A DNA stretch of 47,344 bases from Anaerolineae bacterium (GCA_016783145.1 JADHXD010000016.1:1-47344), one strand, 5' to 3'; counted from the stretch's first letter, positions 38,245-47,240 are shown. Translations and numbers: made by a program. The notes: generated from the letters alone by a model not told the origin.

Positions 38245-39630
38245 CTACTCTGCATCGGAGGGGGGCAGGGGCTGGCCGGTGTGCCTGAACCACGCGGCTC
38301 TGAGCTCTGCAACCAGGTTGAGCGATCCGGTCGCGCAGATCAGATCGTCGTTGCCGGCCACGGAGAGCGCCTCGTCCAAGGCCTGGTCGAGCGAGACCGC
38401 GCGCGCCTGCCCCCCACGGGCCGCGATCTGTTCAACGATCGAGTCTGCCTGGGCGGCGCGCGGGTGATGGGACTGGGTGACCAGCACGCGGGCGGCGGCG
38501 GGAAGGATGGCATCGAGCATCGAGCTGACGTCCTTGTCGGCGAAGATGCCAAAGATCAGGATCAACTCTTTGTACGCAAACAGCTCGTCGATCGTTGCGC
38601 GCAGCTTGAGCATAGAGTCGCCGTTGTGCGCTCCGTCCACGATCACCCAGGGGTGGCGGCCAAGTATCTCCAGCCTGCCAGGCCAGCGGACGGACTCGAG
38701 CCCGTCGAGCGTGGCCTGGACAGGGATGTCTACGCCTGCCACCCGCAGTTGATCGACGGCCGCCAGCGCCACCGTGGCGTTGACCTGCTGGTGTCGTCCG
38801 AGAAGGGGCAGGGAGTACAGAGTGCGTGCGGAGCGGTCTGCGGTGGGGCAAGCCCAGAACCGCTGCCCCTGCGTCGAAACGTGCGCGCTCTCCCACTGCC
38901 AATCACGGCCAACAAGGGTCAGCGGGGCCTCCTTTTCGGCGCACACCTGCTGGATGACCTGCAGGGCCTCCTCTGGCTGTGGCGCGCTGACGACCGGCAC
39001 GCCGGGCTTGATGATCCCTGCCTTTTCCCCGGCGATCTCGGCGAGCGTGTCCCCCAGATACAGCATGTGGTCGTAGCTGATCGAGGTGATCACCGAGACC
39101 TCGGGGGTCACGACGTTTGTGGCATCCAGCCGCCCGCCCATCCCCACCTCCAACACGGCCCACTCTGCAGGGCAAGGCGCCTCACGCCGGGAGCTGGAAG
39201 CGGTGCCCGCGCAGCGAGCAAAGTGGTCAAAAGCCAGGGCGGTGATCAGCTCGAACGTCGTGATCTCGGGTACCTGGGGGGCGACGGCGCGCAAGCGCTC
39301 TACCCCGGCGATCACCTCCTTTCTGGAGATGCATTCGCCGTCGATCTGTATGCGCTCTCGAAAGGTGTGGAGATGTGGCGACGAATAAAAGCCGGTGTGG
39401 TATCCGGCGTGACGCAGTATCGAGGCAATCATGGCCGAGGTGGAGCCTTTGCCCTTGGTGCCAGCGACGTGAACGGCCCGGAATGACCGCTGGGGGTGAT
39501 CGAGCAAGGCCAGCAGCCGCTCCACGCGCGCCAGGTCAAAGCGATCTGGGCTGTACACGTAGCCGCTCTGTACCTCATAGTCGGTAAAGTGATAGAGGTA
39601 GTCAATCGCACTCTGGTATTCGCCGTTCAT
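38245..39630 (-). CDS. folC: Dihydrofolate synthase / folylpolyglutamate synthase
   Basis: The protein has 461 residues. Mur-ligase fold: N-terminal RFDLARVERLLALLDHPQ, P-loop VAGTKGKGSTSAMIASIL, central SYDHMLYLGDTLAEIAGEKAGIIKPG, and C-terminal VDGAHNGDSMLKLRATI. FolC adds glutamate to dihydropteroate or folates. The stop lies about 60 bp before lon. It has its own promoter and is divergent from the 39806 gene. Confidence 0.93.
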   Translation of the reverse strand: MNGEYQSAIDYLYHFTDYEVQSGYVYSPDRFDLARVERLLALLDHPQRSFRAVHVAGTKGKGSTSAMIASILRHAGYHTGFYSSPHLHTFRERIQIDGECISRKEVIAGVERLRAVAPQVPEITTFELITALAFDHFARCAGTASSSRREAPCPAEWAVLEVGMGGRLDATNVVTPEVSVITSISYDHMLYLGDTLAEIAGEKAGIIKPGVPVVSAPQPEEALQVIQQVCAEKEAPLTLVGRDWQWESAHVSTQGQRFWACPTADRSARTLYSLPLLGRHQQVNATVALAAVDQLRVAGVDIPVQATLDGLESVRWPGRLEILGRHPWVIVDGAHNGDSMLKLRATIDELFAYKELILIFGIFADKDVSSMLDAILPAAARVLVTQSHHPRAAQADSIVEQIAARGGQARAVSLDQALDEALSVAGNDDLICATGSLNLVAELRAAWFRHTGQPLPPSDAE

Positions 39631-39699
39631 ATGGGTCTGCTCCTGGCCCGCGTCGTGGTTGGGCAGTTCGTTCCGCCGGTCCTTGGACTGCCAGCCCTC

Positions 39700-39728
39700 A
39701 TTGTATATCAGGAGCGAACAATTGTCCA
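39700..39728 (-). promoter_or_regulatory. folC promoter
   Basis: Minus strand: TGGACA (39728-39723), 17-bp spacer, TACAAT (39705-39700). The predicted leader is about 60 nt. Confidence 0.6.
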
Positions 39729-39747
39729 GATACCACGGTCCATTTTC

Positions 39748-39776
39748 TTGCCTGATGCCTGGTTGTGTGGTATGAT
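39748..39776 (+). promoter_or_regulatory. Promoter of the 39806-lar operon
   Basis: TTGCCT (39748-39753), 17-bp spacer, TATGAT (39771-39776). It is divergent from the folC promoter. Confidence 0.65.
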
Positions 39777-39805
39777 ATTCCCCTGGCTCAGTTCGGGCGG
39801 TCGCC

Positions 39806-41152
39806 GTGGAGGGTCTTGTGCGACGGTCCTCACGTGGAGGGCGCTTGTTGAGACGGTTACGCGTATTGATGTGGGTGGGACTGTTCGTCGTCCTGACCTG
39901 TGGCGCGGGCTCTTGTGCGTTTCGCCCGCTGCTCTACGATGTCCAGGTGTCCCATACGACGATCTCACCCAATGCGGATGGCGACACCGACATCGCGCGC
40001 ATCGAGTACCGGCTGGCGCGCAACGCCACGCTGTCGATCTATCTGCTGGATGGCGCGGGGGACAGGCATTACTTTCGCCGCGAACGCCCGCGCTCACGGA
40101 CCTTGGGAGGGCGCACGTACCGGGTGGACTTTGGAGGGGTCATCCCCCGCGAGGTGGATGGCTTGCGGCAGGACCGCGTGCTGCCTGACGGAGCCTATAC
40201 GCTCGTCCTCGAGGCGGTTGACGAGGGTGGGCGGACGATGGCCGTAGACCGGGCGATCCAGATCGTCGATGCCGATACCGAGCCTCCCGACCTGCAGGGC
40301 TTTAGCCTCGACCGACACGTCTTTGCTCCCAACCGCGACGGCGTGGACGATCGCATCAAGATGAGCTACTACTTGACCAAAGACGCAGAGACGTCGGTGT
40401 ACCTGCTCGACGAGGCTGGGGTCCGCCATCCCATCGAGCGGGATGACAGCAACAGCGCGACCAAGGATGGCGAGGCCGGACCGTACTACTATGACTATGA
40501 GGGCGGGGTGGACAAAGGCGCCGAACCGCCACCCGACGGCATCTATACCGTGGTCGTCTATGCCGAGGACAAGGTGGGCAACAAGGTGACGGTCACCGAC
40601 ACCCTGGAGATCCGGGATGGTGGGGTGCCCCGAGGGACGATCGTCGGGTTGGAGTGGGAGGTCTCTGACACCACGGTGCCCATCGGCGGCGTACTCTATT
40701 TCACCGCCACCGTCGAGAACTATGGTACGACGCCGATCCGCACGACCGGGCCCGAGCCGGGGACACAGTACACCACCGACTGGAACGCGGCGACGTTGGG
40801 CCACTATACAAGCTCCGGTGCATTTCGGTTTGGGATCGGCTTTGACAACTGCCCGGTGGGTGACTACCCCTGGCGATGGAGCGTGGGGCGCTACAGCGAG
40901 CTGACTGCCGTCCAGCGGGGCGATGAGACGCTGTACTACCTGGAGCCCGGACAGCGTGCGCAGGTCACGGGCAGCATCCGCATCCTCAGCGCGCCTCCTC
41001 GCAATCCCACACCCTTTTGGGCGGGATTGATCCACGAGGACGTCGAGATTGTGAATCCGCGGGTCGATCCCCAGTGGATCACCGTAGACGTAGAGCCGAC
41101 CGGGGCGTGGGGCGATGTGGCCACGCCGACGCCGGTCGTCAGAGTAGAGTAG
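39806..41152 (+). CDS. Exported protein with FlgD-like/Ig-like repeats
   Basis: Up to 448 residues. Starts at 39806 (GTG), 39818 (GTG) or 39848 (TTG) are possible. The last two each follow a GGAGGG, because a segment of about 24 bp holding the ribosome binding site is tandemly duplicated (39805-39827 and 39833-39857). All give a signal peptide (RRLRVLMWVGLFVVLTCGAG). The rest has two repeats with FSLDRHVFAPNRDGVDDRIKMSYYL and VSHTTISPNADGDTDIARIEYRL, the FlgD/gliding-type Ig fold signature, each ending DGAYTLVLEAVDEGG or DGIYTVVVYAEDKVGN. A C-terminal domain with many Trp and Tyr follows. It is likely extracytoplasmic. It lies 13 bp upstream of larE. Confidence 0.7.
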   Translation: MEGLVRRSSRGGRLLRRLRVLMWVGLFVVLTCGAGSCAFRPLLYDVQVSHTTISPNADGDTDIARIEYRLARNATLSIYLLDGAGDRHYFRRERPRSRTLGGRTYRVDFGGVIPREVDGLRQDRVLPDGAYTLVLEAVDEGGRTMAVDRAIQIVDADTEPPDLQGFSLDRHVFAPNRDGVDDRIKMSYYLTKDAETSVYLLDEAGVRHPIERDDSNSATKDGEAGPYYYDYEGGVDKGAEPPPDGIYTVVVYAEDKVGNKVTVTDTLEIRDGGVPRGTIVGLEWEVSDTTVPIGGVLYFTATVENYGTTPIRTTGPEPGTQYTTDWNAATLGHYTSSGAFRFGIGFDNCPVGDYPWRWSVGRYSELTAVQRGDETLYYLEPGQRAQVTGSIRILSAPPRNPTPFWAGLIHEDVEIVNPRVDPQWITVDVEPTGAWGDVATPTPVVRVE

Positions 41153-41165
41153 GTAGGAGTCTAGA

Positions 41166-42008
41166 GTGAAGCAGTACGATTTGAAGGAAAAGCTGGATCG
41201 GCTCAAGGCGCGGATCGCAGAGCTGGACAGCGTGGTCGTGGCCTTTTCGGGCGGTGTGGACAGTTCCCTGGTGCTGGCGATCTGCCTCGACGTGTTGGGG
41301 CCCGATCGTGTGCTGGCGGTGACGGTCGAGTCGGCGATTCATCCCTCGGTGGAAAGAGGACGCGCGGGGGCATTGGCCGCGGAATTGGGTGCGCGTCATC
41401 GCGTGGTCAGTTCGGACATCCTCTCTGATCCCGATTTCAATGCCAATTCGCCTGAGCGCTGCTACTTTTGCAAGCGCGGTGTGATGCGCACGATGCGCGC
41501 GATCGCCGATGAGGCCGGGCTGGCGCACATCGTGCACGGAGCCAACGTGGATGACCAGGGGGACTTTCGACCCGGGAGTCGGGCTGCGGCGGAGGCCGGC
41601 GCCCGCGCGCCCCTGCTAGAAGCCGGCCTGACCAAGGCGGACATTCGCGCGCTGTCCAGGGAGAGAGGGCTGTCGACGTGGGATATGCCTTCGATGGCCT
41701 GCCTGGCCTCGCGGTTTCCCTATGGCGTCTCGCTTTTTGAGCAGGGCCTGCAGCGCGTCGATGCGGCCGAGAACTACTTGCGAGAGGAGTTCGGCCTGCG
41801 CCAGTTGCGGGTGCGCGATCACATGCCCGTGGCCCGCATCGAGGTGCCAGCGCTCGATCTGCCCGCACTGGTCTCACCCGGTGCCCGAGAGCGGATCGTG
41901 GACAGGCTCAAGGAACTGGGGTATACCTATGTCACGCTGGACCTGGCAGGGTTTCGCAGTGGCAGCTTGAACGAGGTGCTGGGGAAGAAGGATGGGGCAA
42001 GTGGGTGA
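41166..42008 (+). CDS. larE: LarE, sulfur transferase of nickel-pincer cofactor synthesis
   Basis: The protein has 280 residues from a GTG with GGAG upstream. PP-loop ATPase motif SGGVDSS is at about 28-34. The substrate region is GANVDDQGDFRPG. Three cysteines sit where active-site thiols are expected: C99 and C102 in RCYFCK, and C179 in PSMACLASR. LarE moves sulfur onto pyridinium-3,5-biscarboxylic acid mononucleotide to make the Ni ligand. Some LarE proteins sacrifice a single Cys, and others use three Cys to hold a [4Fe-4S] cluster. The CxxC plus Cys here suggests the cluster type. It overlaps larB by 17 bp. Confidence 0.92.
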   Translation: MKQYDLKEKLDRLKARIAELDSVVVAFSGGVDSSLVLAICLDVLGPDRVLAVTVESAIHPSVERGRAGALAAELGARHRVVSSDILSDPDFNANSPERCYFCKRGVMRTMRAIADEAGLAHIVHGANVDDQGDFRPGSRAAAEAGARAPLLEAGLTKADIRALSRERGLSTWDMPSMACLASRFPYGVSLFEQGLQRVDAAENYLREEFGLRQLRVRDHMPVARIEVPALDLPALVSPGARERIVDRLKELGYTYVTLDLAGFRSGSLNEVLGKKDGASG

Positions 42009-42720
42009 CGGTACGGCAGACGCACAGGACGTGGTGAACCCCGATCTGCACCGGGCCAAGCGCAAGGGGGTTCCGGAGGTGATCCTGGCCGAGGGCAAGA
42101 CGGTGGAGCACGCGCTGACCGTGACGCGGGTGTTCCTGCAGCGCAACGGGAGGGCCATCATCAGCCGCGTATCGCCCGAGTTGGAGGCGCGATTGCGGGA
42201 AGAGTTCGACGACGGCGTGAGGTTCGAGTGGTACGCTGCCTCGCGTGCCGCAGTGCTGTCTAGACCGGGGACAGAGTCTCCGTGCACTGGCGGCATCGTG
42301 GGCATCCTCACAGCCGGGACTTCGGACGTGCCCGCTGCCGAAGAAGCGGCGCTGCTGTGCCGGGAGATGGGCTGCGAGGTGTACACTACCTTTGACGTGG
42401 GCGTGGCAGGGCTGCATCGTTTGTTCGGGCCGCTCCGCCAGATGCTCGACGAGCACCGGGTCGATGTGTTGATCGTCGCCGCCGGGATGGATGGTGCTCT
42501 GCCCTCTGTGGTCTCGGGGCTGGCCGATGTGCCGGTGATCGGGCTGCCGACCGCGGTCGGGTACGGCCTGGGTGGACAAGGGATCGCGGCGCTCTATTCG
42601 ATGCTGCAGACCTGCGCGCCAGGAATGGCCGTGGTCAATATCGGCAACGGCATTGGGGCAGGAGCGATGGCTGGCCTGATCGCGAATCGCGTCGCCGCGG
42701 CAAGAAAGGGAACGACATGA
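41992..42720 (+). CDS. larB: LarB, pyridinium-3,5-biscarboxylic acid mononucleotide synthase
   Basis: The protein has 242 residues. It is a PurE-like carboxylase: GIVGILTAGTSDVPAAEEA, then VLIVAAGMDGALPSVVSGLADVPVIGLPTAVGYG and AVVNIGNGIGAGAMA. LarB carboxylates and hydrolyses nicotinic acid adenine dinucleotide, the first step of the Ni-pincer cofactor. Its start overlaps larE and its stop overlaps larC (ATGA). Confidence 0.92.
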   Translation: MGQVGDGTADAQDVVNPDLHRAKRKGVPEVILAEGKTVEHALTVTRVFLQRNGRAIISRVSPELEARLREEFDDGVRFEWYAASRAAVLSRPGTESPCTGGIVGILTAGTSDVPAAEEAALLCREMGCEVYTTFDVGVAGLHRLFGPLRQMLDEHRVDVLIVAAGMDGALPSVVSGLADVPVIGLPTAVGYGLGGQGIAALYSMLQTCAPGMAVVNIGNGIGAGAMAGLIANRVAAARKGTT

Positions 42721-44063
42721 CGCACACGCACCCCCATCACGACGAGCAGGACGTCTCCGCTCATCCCCATCCCCATCACAGCGGGGGGGGTGCCGCCCGT
42801 GTCCCTCAGGCGCACGAGGGGCCATCCCTTCCGGATGCCCGGGACGCAGCCCCGGATGCCCGGGACGCAGCCCCGGATGCCCGGGACGCGGCCCGCATCG
42901 CCTACCTGGACTGTTTCGCCGGGGCCAGTGGGGATATGCTCCTCGGCGCGCTGCTGGATGTGGGGCTCTCGCTGGATTCGCTGAAAGCGGAACTGGCCAA
43001 GTTGGACCTGGATGGCTATGAGCTGGAGGCCGAGCGCAAGCGCGATCACGGACTGACCGGCACCAAGCTGCACGTCCGCGACACGCTGCAGGCCTACCCG
43101 GCGCGCCATCTGCACGACATCCGCCAGATCATCGAGGGGAGCACGCTGTCGGATCGAGTCAAGACACGGGGTATGGCCGTCATCGAGCGACTGGGGCGCG
43201 CCGAGGCAGGCATTCACGGGGTTCCCCTGGAAGAGGTCCACTTTCACGAAGTCGGTGCGGTGGACACCATCGTCGATGTGGTCGGATTTGTCGCCGGGCT
43301 GGAACTGCTGGGGGTCAGCCAGGTGTACGCTTCAGCCATTCCCCTGGGGAGTGGGACGATCCAAACTGCACACGGACGACTGCCTGTTCCCGTGCCCGCG
43401 ACGCTGGCCCTGCTGGCGTCTGCGGGCGCACCCACGGTGGAGCATCCAGCGCAGACAGAGATCGTCACCCCCACCGGCGCGGCCCTGTTGGCGCAACTGG
43501 CGGTCTTTGAGCGACCGGCGATCCGCGTGCGGGCCGTGGGCTATGGGTTTGGCAGCAAGGCGTTTCCCTGGGCCAACGCCCTGCGCGTGTGGATCGGCGA
43601 CCGCGAGGTCTCGCTCCACCTCCAGCACGACGAGGTGGTCAAGATAGAGTGTAACCTGGACGATGTGACGGGAGAGACGCTGGGCTATGCGATGGAGCAG
43701 CTCTTTGCCGCCGGGGCGCTGGACGTGTGGTTCACGCCGATCCAGATGAAAAAGAACCGTCCAGGCGTGATGCTGTCCGTGCTCTCGCCGGCAGACAAGG
43801 TAGAGGACCTGTCGCGGATCCTGATGCGCGAGACCTCGACCCTGGGCGTGCGGCTCTTTCCACCGGCACATCGCCTCAAGGCAGATCGCCGCATGCGCGA
43901 GGTGCAGACCCCGTGGGGCAGCGTGCACGTCAAGGAAAAGTGGCTGGGCGAGCAGCGCCTGGGGGTCTCTCCCGAGTACGAGGACTGCGCGCGCCTGGCG
44001 CGCGAATCGGGTGAATCGCTGCTTCGGGTGATGAACGTGGCCCGCCAGATCGCAGAGAGATGA
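42717..44063 (+). CDS. larC: LarC, nickel insertase, with a His-rich N-terminal extension
   Basis: The protein has 448 residues. The first roughly 22 residues are histidine-rich (MTHTHPHHDEQD.. HPHPHH), a likely nickel reservoir. Three PDARDAA units encoded by 21-bp tandem repeats (42831-42893) then act as a linker. The conserved LarC core starts at IAYLDCFAGASGDMLLGALLDVGL and contains EEVHFHEVGAVDTIVD and VTPTGAALLAQL. The C-terminal LarC2 region shows IECNLDDVTGETLGYAMEQLF and WFTPIQMKKNRPG as one fused chain, with no need for the frameshift seen in some species. It inserts Ni using CTP. No lactate racemase (larA) gene is in the window. Confidence 0.92.
   Translation: MTHTHPHHDEQDVSAHPHPHHSGGGAARVPQAHEGPSLPDARDAAPDARDAAPDARDAARIAYLDCFAGASGDMLLGALLDVGLSLDSLKAELAKLDLDGYELEAERKRDHGLTGTKLHVRDTLQAYPARHLHDIRQIIEGSTLSDRVKTRGMAVIERLGRAEAGIHGVPLEEVHFHEVGAVDTIVDVVGFVAGLELLGVSQVYASAIPLGSGTIQTAHGRLPVPVPATLALLASAGAPTVEHPAQTEIVTPTGAALLAQLAVFERPAIRVRAVGYGFGSKAFPWANALRVWIGDREVSLHLQHDEVVKIECNLDDVTGETLGYAMEQLFAAGALDVWFTPIQMKKNRPGVMLSVLSPADKVEDLSRILMRETSTLGVRLFPPAHRLKADRRMREVQTPWGSVHVKEKWLGEQRLGVSPEYEDCARLARESGESLLRVMNVARQIAER
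42831..42893 (+). repeat. Three 21-bp tandem repeats coding PDARDAA
   Basis: The units are 42831-42851, 42852-42872 and 42873-42893, with a single base difference in the last. They lie in the linker between the His-rich start and the LarC core. Confidence 0.9.
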
Positions 44064-45085
44064 CCGAGCCCGATCTCGCCGTCGCCATCGTGAGCTGGAA
44101 CGTGCGCGACCTGCTGCTAGAGTGCCTGCGCTCTGTCCGCGAGGCGATGGAGGGGGCAGGCCTGAGCGGTGAGATCTGGGTAGTGGACAATGCTTCGCAG
44201 GACGGCAGCGTCGAAGCGCTGCTGGAGCGATTCCCTGGCGTCCGGCTGATCGCCAGTCCCCTCAATCTGTGGTTTGGGGGCGGACAGAACCTGGCTCTGC
44301 GGGCGATGGGTTTCACAGGGGTCCCGGTGGCCCCGCCGGTCCGGGTCACGGAAGAGGGGGTCGAGATCGGCACGGCCCGGTTCGCGGTCCCCTGCATGGC
44401 CCGGCTGCCTCGCTATGTGCTGGTCTTGAATCCCGACACGCTCGTCCACCGGGATGCCCTGCGATCGATGGTGCGCTTTATGGATCGCTCTCCGGAGGCG
44501 GGTGTCTGTGGACCGCGGTTGAGCTATCCCGACGGGAGCTTTCAGCACGCCGCCTACCGCTTTCCCTCTCTGGCGCAGACCTACCTCGAGTTCTGGCCCG
44601 TCAACTGGCGACTGACCGATTCTATGCTCAACGGACGGTACGGGCGCCGGTTGTACGAGGGCGGGCAGCCCTTCCCGATCGACCATCCCCTGGGCGCGGC
44701 GATGTTTTTTCGCCGCGAGGTGATCCAGGAGACCGGCGGCTTTGACCTGGATTATGAGATGTACGTCGAAGAGATCGACTGGTGCCTGAGGGTCAAGCGC
44801 GCAGGCTGGAAGATAACCTGCTTGCCCGAGGCCGAGATAGTGCACTATGCGGGGCAGAGCACCCGGCAGGTGCGGCCACAGATGGTCGTCGCCCTGTGGC
44901 GCAGCCGGTACGTTCTCTTTGACAAGCACTACTCAGCGCTCTACCGTCTACTGGTACGGCGCATCATTCGTGCGGGGATGCGGGCCGAGATCCGGCGCGC
45001 GCGAGAGGCGTTCCAGCGCGGAGAGATAGAGGAACCCGAGGCGCGCGCCCTGGTGGATGCCTATCGGCAGGTCATAGAGATGTAG
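44060..45085 (+). CDS. Family 2 glycosyltransferase (rhamnosyltransferase-like)
   Basis: The protein has 341 residues. GT-A fold: VAIVSWNVRDLLLECLRSV, VVDNASQDGSVEALLERFPGVRLI, LVLNPDTLVHRDAL, acceptor region YEMYVEEIDWCLRVKRAGW. It lacks membrane segments, so it would act at the cytoplasmic face. An ATGA overlap joins it to larC. Its likely partner is the rfbB gene just downstream, so it probably uses a dTDP-deoxysugar or similar donor. Confidence 0.85.
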   Translation: MTEPDLAVAIVSWNVRDLLLECLRSVREAMEGAGLSGEIWVVDNASQDGSVEALLERFPGVRLIASPLNLWFGGGQNLALRAMGFTGVPVAPPVRVTEEGVEIGTARFAVPCMARLPRYVLVLNPDTLVHRDALRSMVRFMDRSPEAGVCGPRLSYPDGSFQHAAYRFPSLAQTYLEFWPVNWRLTDSMLNGRYGRRLYEGGQPFPIDHPLGAAMFFRREVIQETGGFDLDYEMYVEEIDWCLRVKRAGWKITCLPEAEIVHYAGQSTRQVRPQMVVALWRSRYVLFDKHYSALYRLLVRRIIRAGMRAEIRRAREAFQRGEIEEPEARALVDAYRQVIEM

Positions 45086-45142
45086 TGAGCAAGTCAACTG
45101 GGGAACGGGCCATCAGCCCGTCCGACAGTGAAGGGAGGAACG

Positions 45143-46162
45143 ATGCAAAAGTTGATGGTGACGGGCGGGGCAGGGTTTATCGGCTCCAATTTCGTGCGCC
45201 ACGTGCTGCGCACATATCCCGACGTGCACGTGCTGGTGTACGACAAGATGACCTACGCGGGCAACCTGGACAACCTCAAGGACGTCGCCGAGGACTATGC
45301 CGAGCGCTACAGCTTTGAGCGGGGAGACATCGCAGACGCGGCGCGCGTGGACGAGGTGATGCAGCAGTGCAGGATCGACACCATCGTCAATTTCGCCGCC
45401 GAGACCCACGTGGACCGCTCGTTGATGGGAGCGGACAGCTTTATCCGGACCGATGTGTTTGGCACCTACGTCCTGCTCGAGGCAGCCAAGACTTACGACA
45501 TCGAGCGATACCACCAGGTCAGCACCGATGAGGTGTACGGGCAGGTGTTGGAGGGAGCGTCTTTGGAGACCGATCCCCTGCACACCCGCAGCCCCTATTC
45601 GGCCAGCAAGGCTGGCGGGGATCTGATGTGCATCGCCTACCATGAGAGCTTTGGCCTGCCGGTGACCATCACCCGGGGCAGCAACAACATTGGGCCCTAC
45701 CAGTACCCGGAAAAGGTCGTGCCTCTGTTTGTGACCAACGCCATCGACGACCTTCCCCTGCCACTGTACGGAGATGGGCGCCAGATGCGCGACTACCAGT
45801 ACGTGCTCGATCACTGCGAGGGCATCGACGTGGTGCTGCACAAAGGGCAGCCGGGCGAGATCTATAACGTGGGCACCGAGGTGGAGACCGAGAATATCGT
45901 CATGACCCACGCCATCCTCGACCTGCTGGGCAAACCCTATTCCCTGATCCAGCCGGTGACCGACCGTCCGGGCCACGACCGGCGCTACTCGATCCACTGT
46001 GCCAAGCTGCGCGCCCTGGGCTGGCGATCCCGGCATACCTTTGAGCAGGCCATCGAAAAGACGGTGCGCTGGTACGTGGAGAACGAGTGGTGGTGGCGCA
46101 AGATCAAGAACGGCGAGTACATCGAGTACTATCGGAAGCAGTACGCCGGAAGGGGAATATAG
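45143..46162 (+). CDS. rfbB: dTDP-glucose 4,6-dehydratase
   Basis: The protein has 339 residues. The ATG at 45143 is chosen because GGGAGGA precedes it. A GTG at 45128 lies before that ribosome binding site. The extended SDR shows TGGAGFIGSNFV, NFAAETHVDRS, STDEVYGQV and YSASKAGGD (Tyr-x3-Lys), and the family's RGSNNIGPYQYPEK. It makes dTDP-4-keto-6-deoxyglucose, the precursor of rhamnose and other deoxysugars. The other rml genes are not in the window. Confidence 0.93.
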   Translation: MQKLMVTGGAGFIGSNFVRHVLRTYPDVHVLVYDKMTYAGNLDNLKDVAEDYAERYSFERGDIADAARVDEVMQQCRIDTIVNFAAETHVDRSLMGADSFIRTDVFGTYVLLEAAKTYDIERYHQVSTDEVYGQVLEGASLETDPLHTRSPYSASKAGGDLMCIAYHESFGLPVTITRGSNNIGPYQYPEKVVPLFVTNAIDDLPLPLYGDGRQMRDYQYVLDHCEGIDVVLHKGQPGEIYNVGTEVETENIVMTHAILDLLGKPYSLIQPVTDRPGHDRRYSIHCAKLRALGWRSRHTFEQAIEKTVRWYVENEWWWRKIKNGEYIEYYRKQYAGRGI

Positions 46163-46172
46163 CGCGCGAGAT

Positions 46173-46201
46173 TTGACAAAAGATATACGAACATCTATAT
46201 T
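46173..46201 (+). promoter_or_regulatory. Promoter of the DNA methyltransferase
   Basis: TTGACA (46173-46178), 17-bp spacer, TATATT (46196-46201). It sits in DNA visibly richer in A/T than the flanks. The leader to the start codon is about 25 nt. Confidence 0.75.
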
Positions 46202-46231
46202 GGGCTTGGCTCAACCTATGGAGGAGTGATT

Positions 46232-47197
46232 GTGGGTAAAGTGACGATCTCAACCTCGTTTGATCCGTCGGTGGACTATATCCTGTTTGAGGGCGATTGC
46301 CTCGAATTGCTTGCAGAGATGCCGGATGGATTCGTCAAACTAGTGGTCACCTCTCCGCCCTACAATCTGGGCAAAGCCTACGAAACCCGCCTCGATCTGG
46401 ACGAGTATGTACGCCAACAGCGCCAGGTGATTGAAGAGTGTGTTAGAGTTCTGGATGATACGGGTAGCATCTGCTGGCAAGTGGGGAACTATGTACATAA
46501 TGGGGAGATCATCCCGCTTGACATTGTTCTGTACTCCATCTTTGCCTCGTTAGGATTGCATCTCCGGAACCGCATTGTGTGGCACTTTGGGCATGGGCTC
46601 CATGCGTCGAAGCGGTTCTCAGGGCGGTACGAAGTGATCCTATGGTTCACAAAGACCAACGAGTATACCTTCAACCTGGATCCTGTCCGTGTGCCGCAAA
46701 AGTATCCAATGAAGCGGCATTTCAAGGGGCCAAGGAAAGGAGAGCTTTCAGGGAACCCCCTGGGCAAGAACCCCAGCGACATCTGGGAGATTCCGAATGT
46801 CAAGGCAAACCATGTGGAAAAGACCGTGCACCCCTGCCAGTTCCCGGTTGAGCTGATCGAGCGTCTGGTGCTCTCTATGACTGAGGTGGGGGACTGGGTA
46901 CTGGACCCCTTTCTGGGTGTTGGGACGGCTGGCATCGCAGCGCTGATGCACAGCCGCAGGGCCATTGGTGCCGACATCATGCCAGAGTATATTGAGACCG
47001 CCAGAGAGCGCGTTCGCCTGGCTGAAGCAGGAGAGTTGCGGATTCGGCCCATGAAGAGACCCGTATACGATCCAAATGCTCCAGACCTGAGTGTTCCTCC
47101 ACAGTTGGTTCGACTGCGGGCCGGTGTCGAGCAGGGCAGACTTGTTGAGGAGTCTGAGAAGTACCTTACTGAGGAGCCGGAAGATGAAGATCGCTGA
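46232..47197 (+). CDS. Beta-class DNA methyltransferase, probably N4-cytosine
   Basis: The protein has 321 residues. The GTG at 46232 is chosen because GGAGG lies 7 nt upstream. A GTG at 46226 would be too close. The catalytic motif IV, TSPPYNLGK (SPPY at 41-44), precedes motif I, DPFLGVGTAGIAAL, the permuted order of the beta class. SPPY favours N4-cytosine over N6-adenine. A gap of about 180 residues between them holds the target-recognition region (FNLDPVRVPQKYPMKRHFKG). Codon use and base composition are lower in GC than the neighbours, a sign of transfer. Its stop overlaps the start of the next gene by 14 bp, as in many restriction-modification pairs. Confidence 0.9.
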   Translation: MGKVTISTSFDPSVDYILFEGDCLELLAEMPDGFVKLVVTSPPYNLGKAYETRLDLDEYVRQQRQVIEECVRVLDDTGSICWQVGNYVHNGEIIPLDIVLYSIFASLGLHLRNRIVWHFGHGLHASKRFSGRYEVILWFTKTNEYTFNLDPVRVPQKYPMKRHFKGPRKGELSGNPLGKNPSDIWEIPNVKANHVEKTVHPCQFPVELIERLVLSMTEVGDWVLDPFLGVGTAGIAALMHSRRAIGADIMPEYIETARERVRLAEAGELRIRPMKRPVYDPNAPDLSVPPQLVRLRAGVEQGRLVEESEKYLTEEPEDEDR

Positions 47198-47240
47198 GAA
47201 GTACTCGGATATTTACCCCAAAAGTTGCACCAGTAGGTAC
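47184..47240 (+). pseudogene. 5' fragment of a putative restriction endonuclease, apparently interrupted by an IS
   Basis: Only about 19 codons (MKIAEKYSDIYPKS...) remain before a sequence that looks like an IS end. MKIAEKYS is similar to the start of some type II restriction endonucleases, as I recall them, and the gene overlaps the methyltransferase in the R-M manner. The identity is tentative because so little is visible. Confidence 0.45.
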
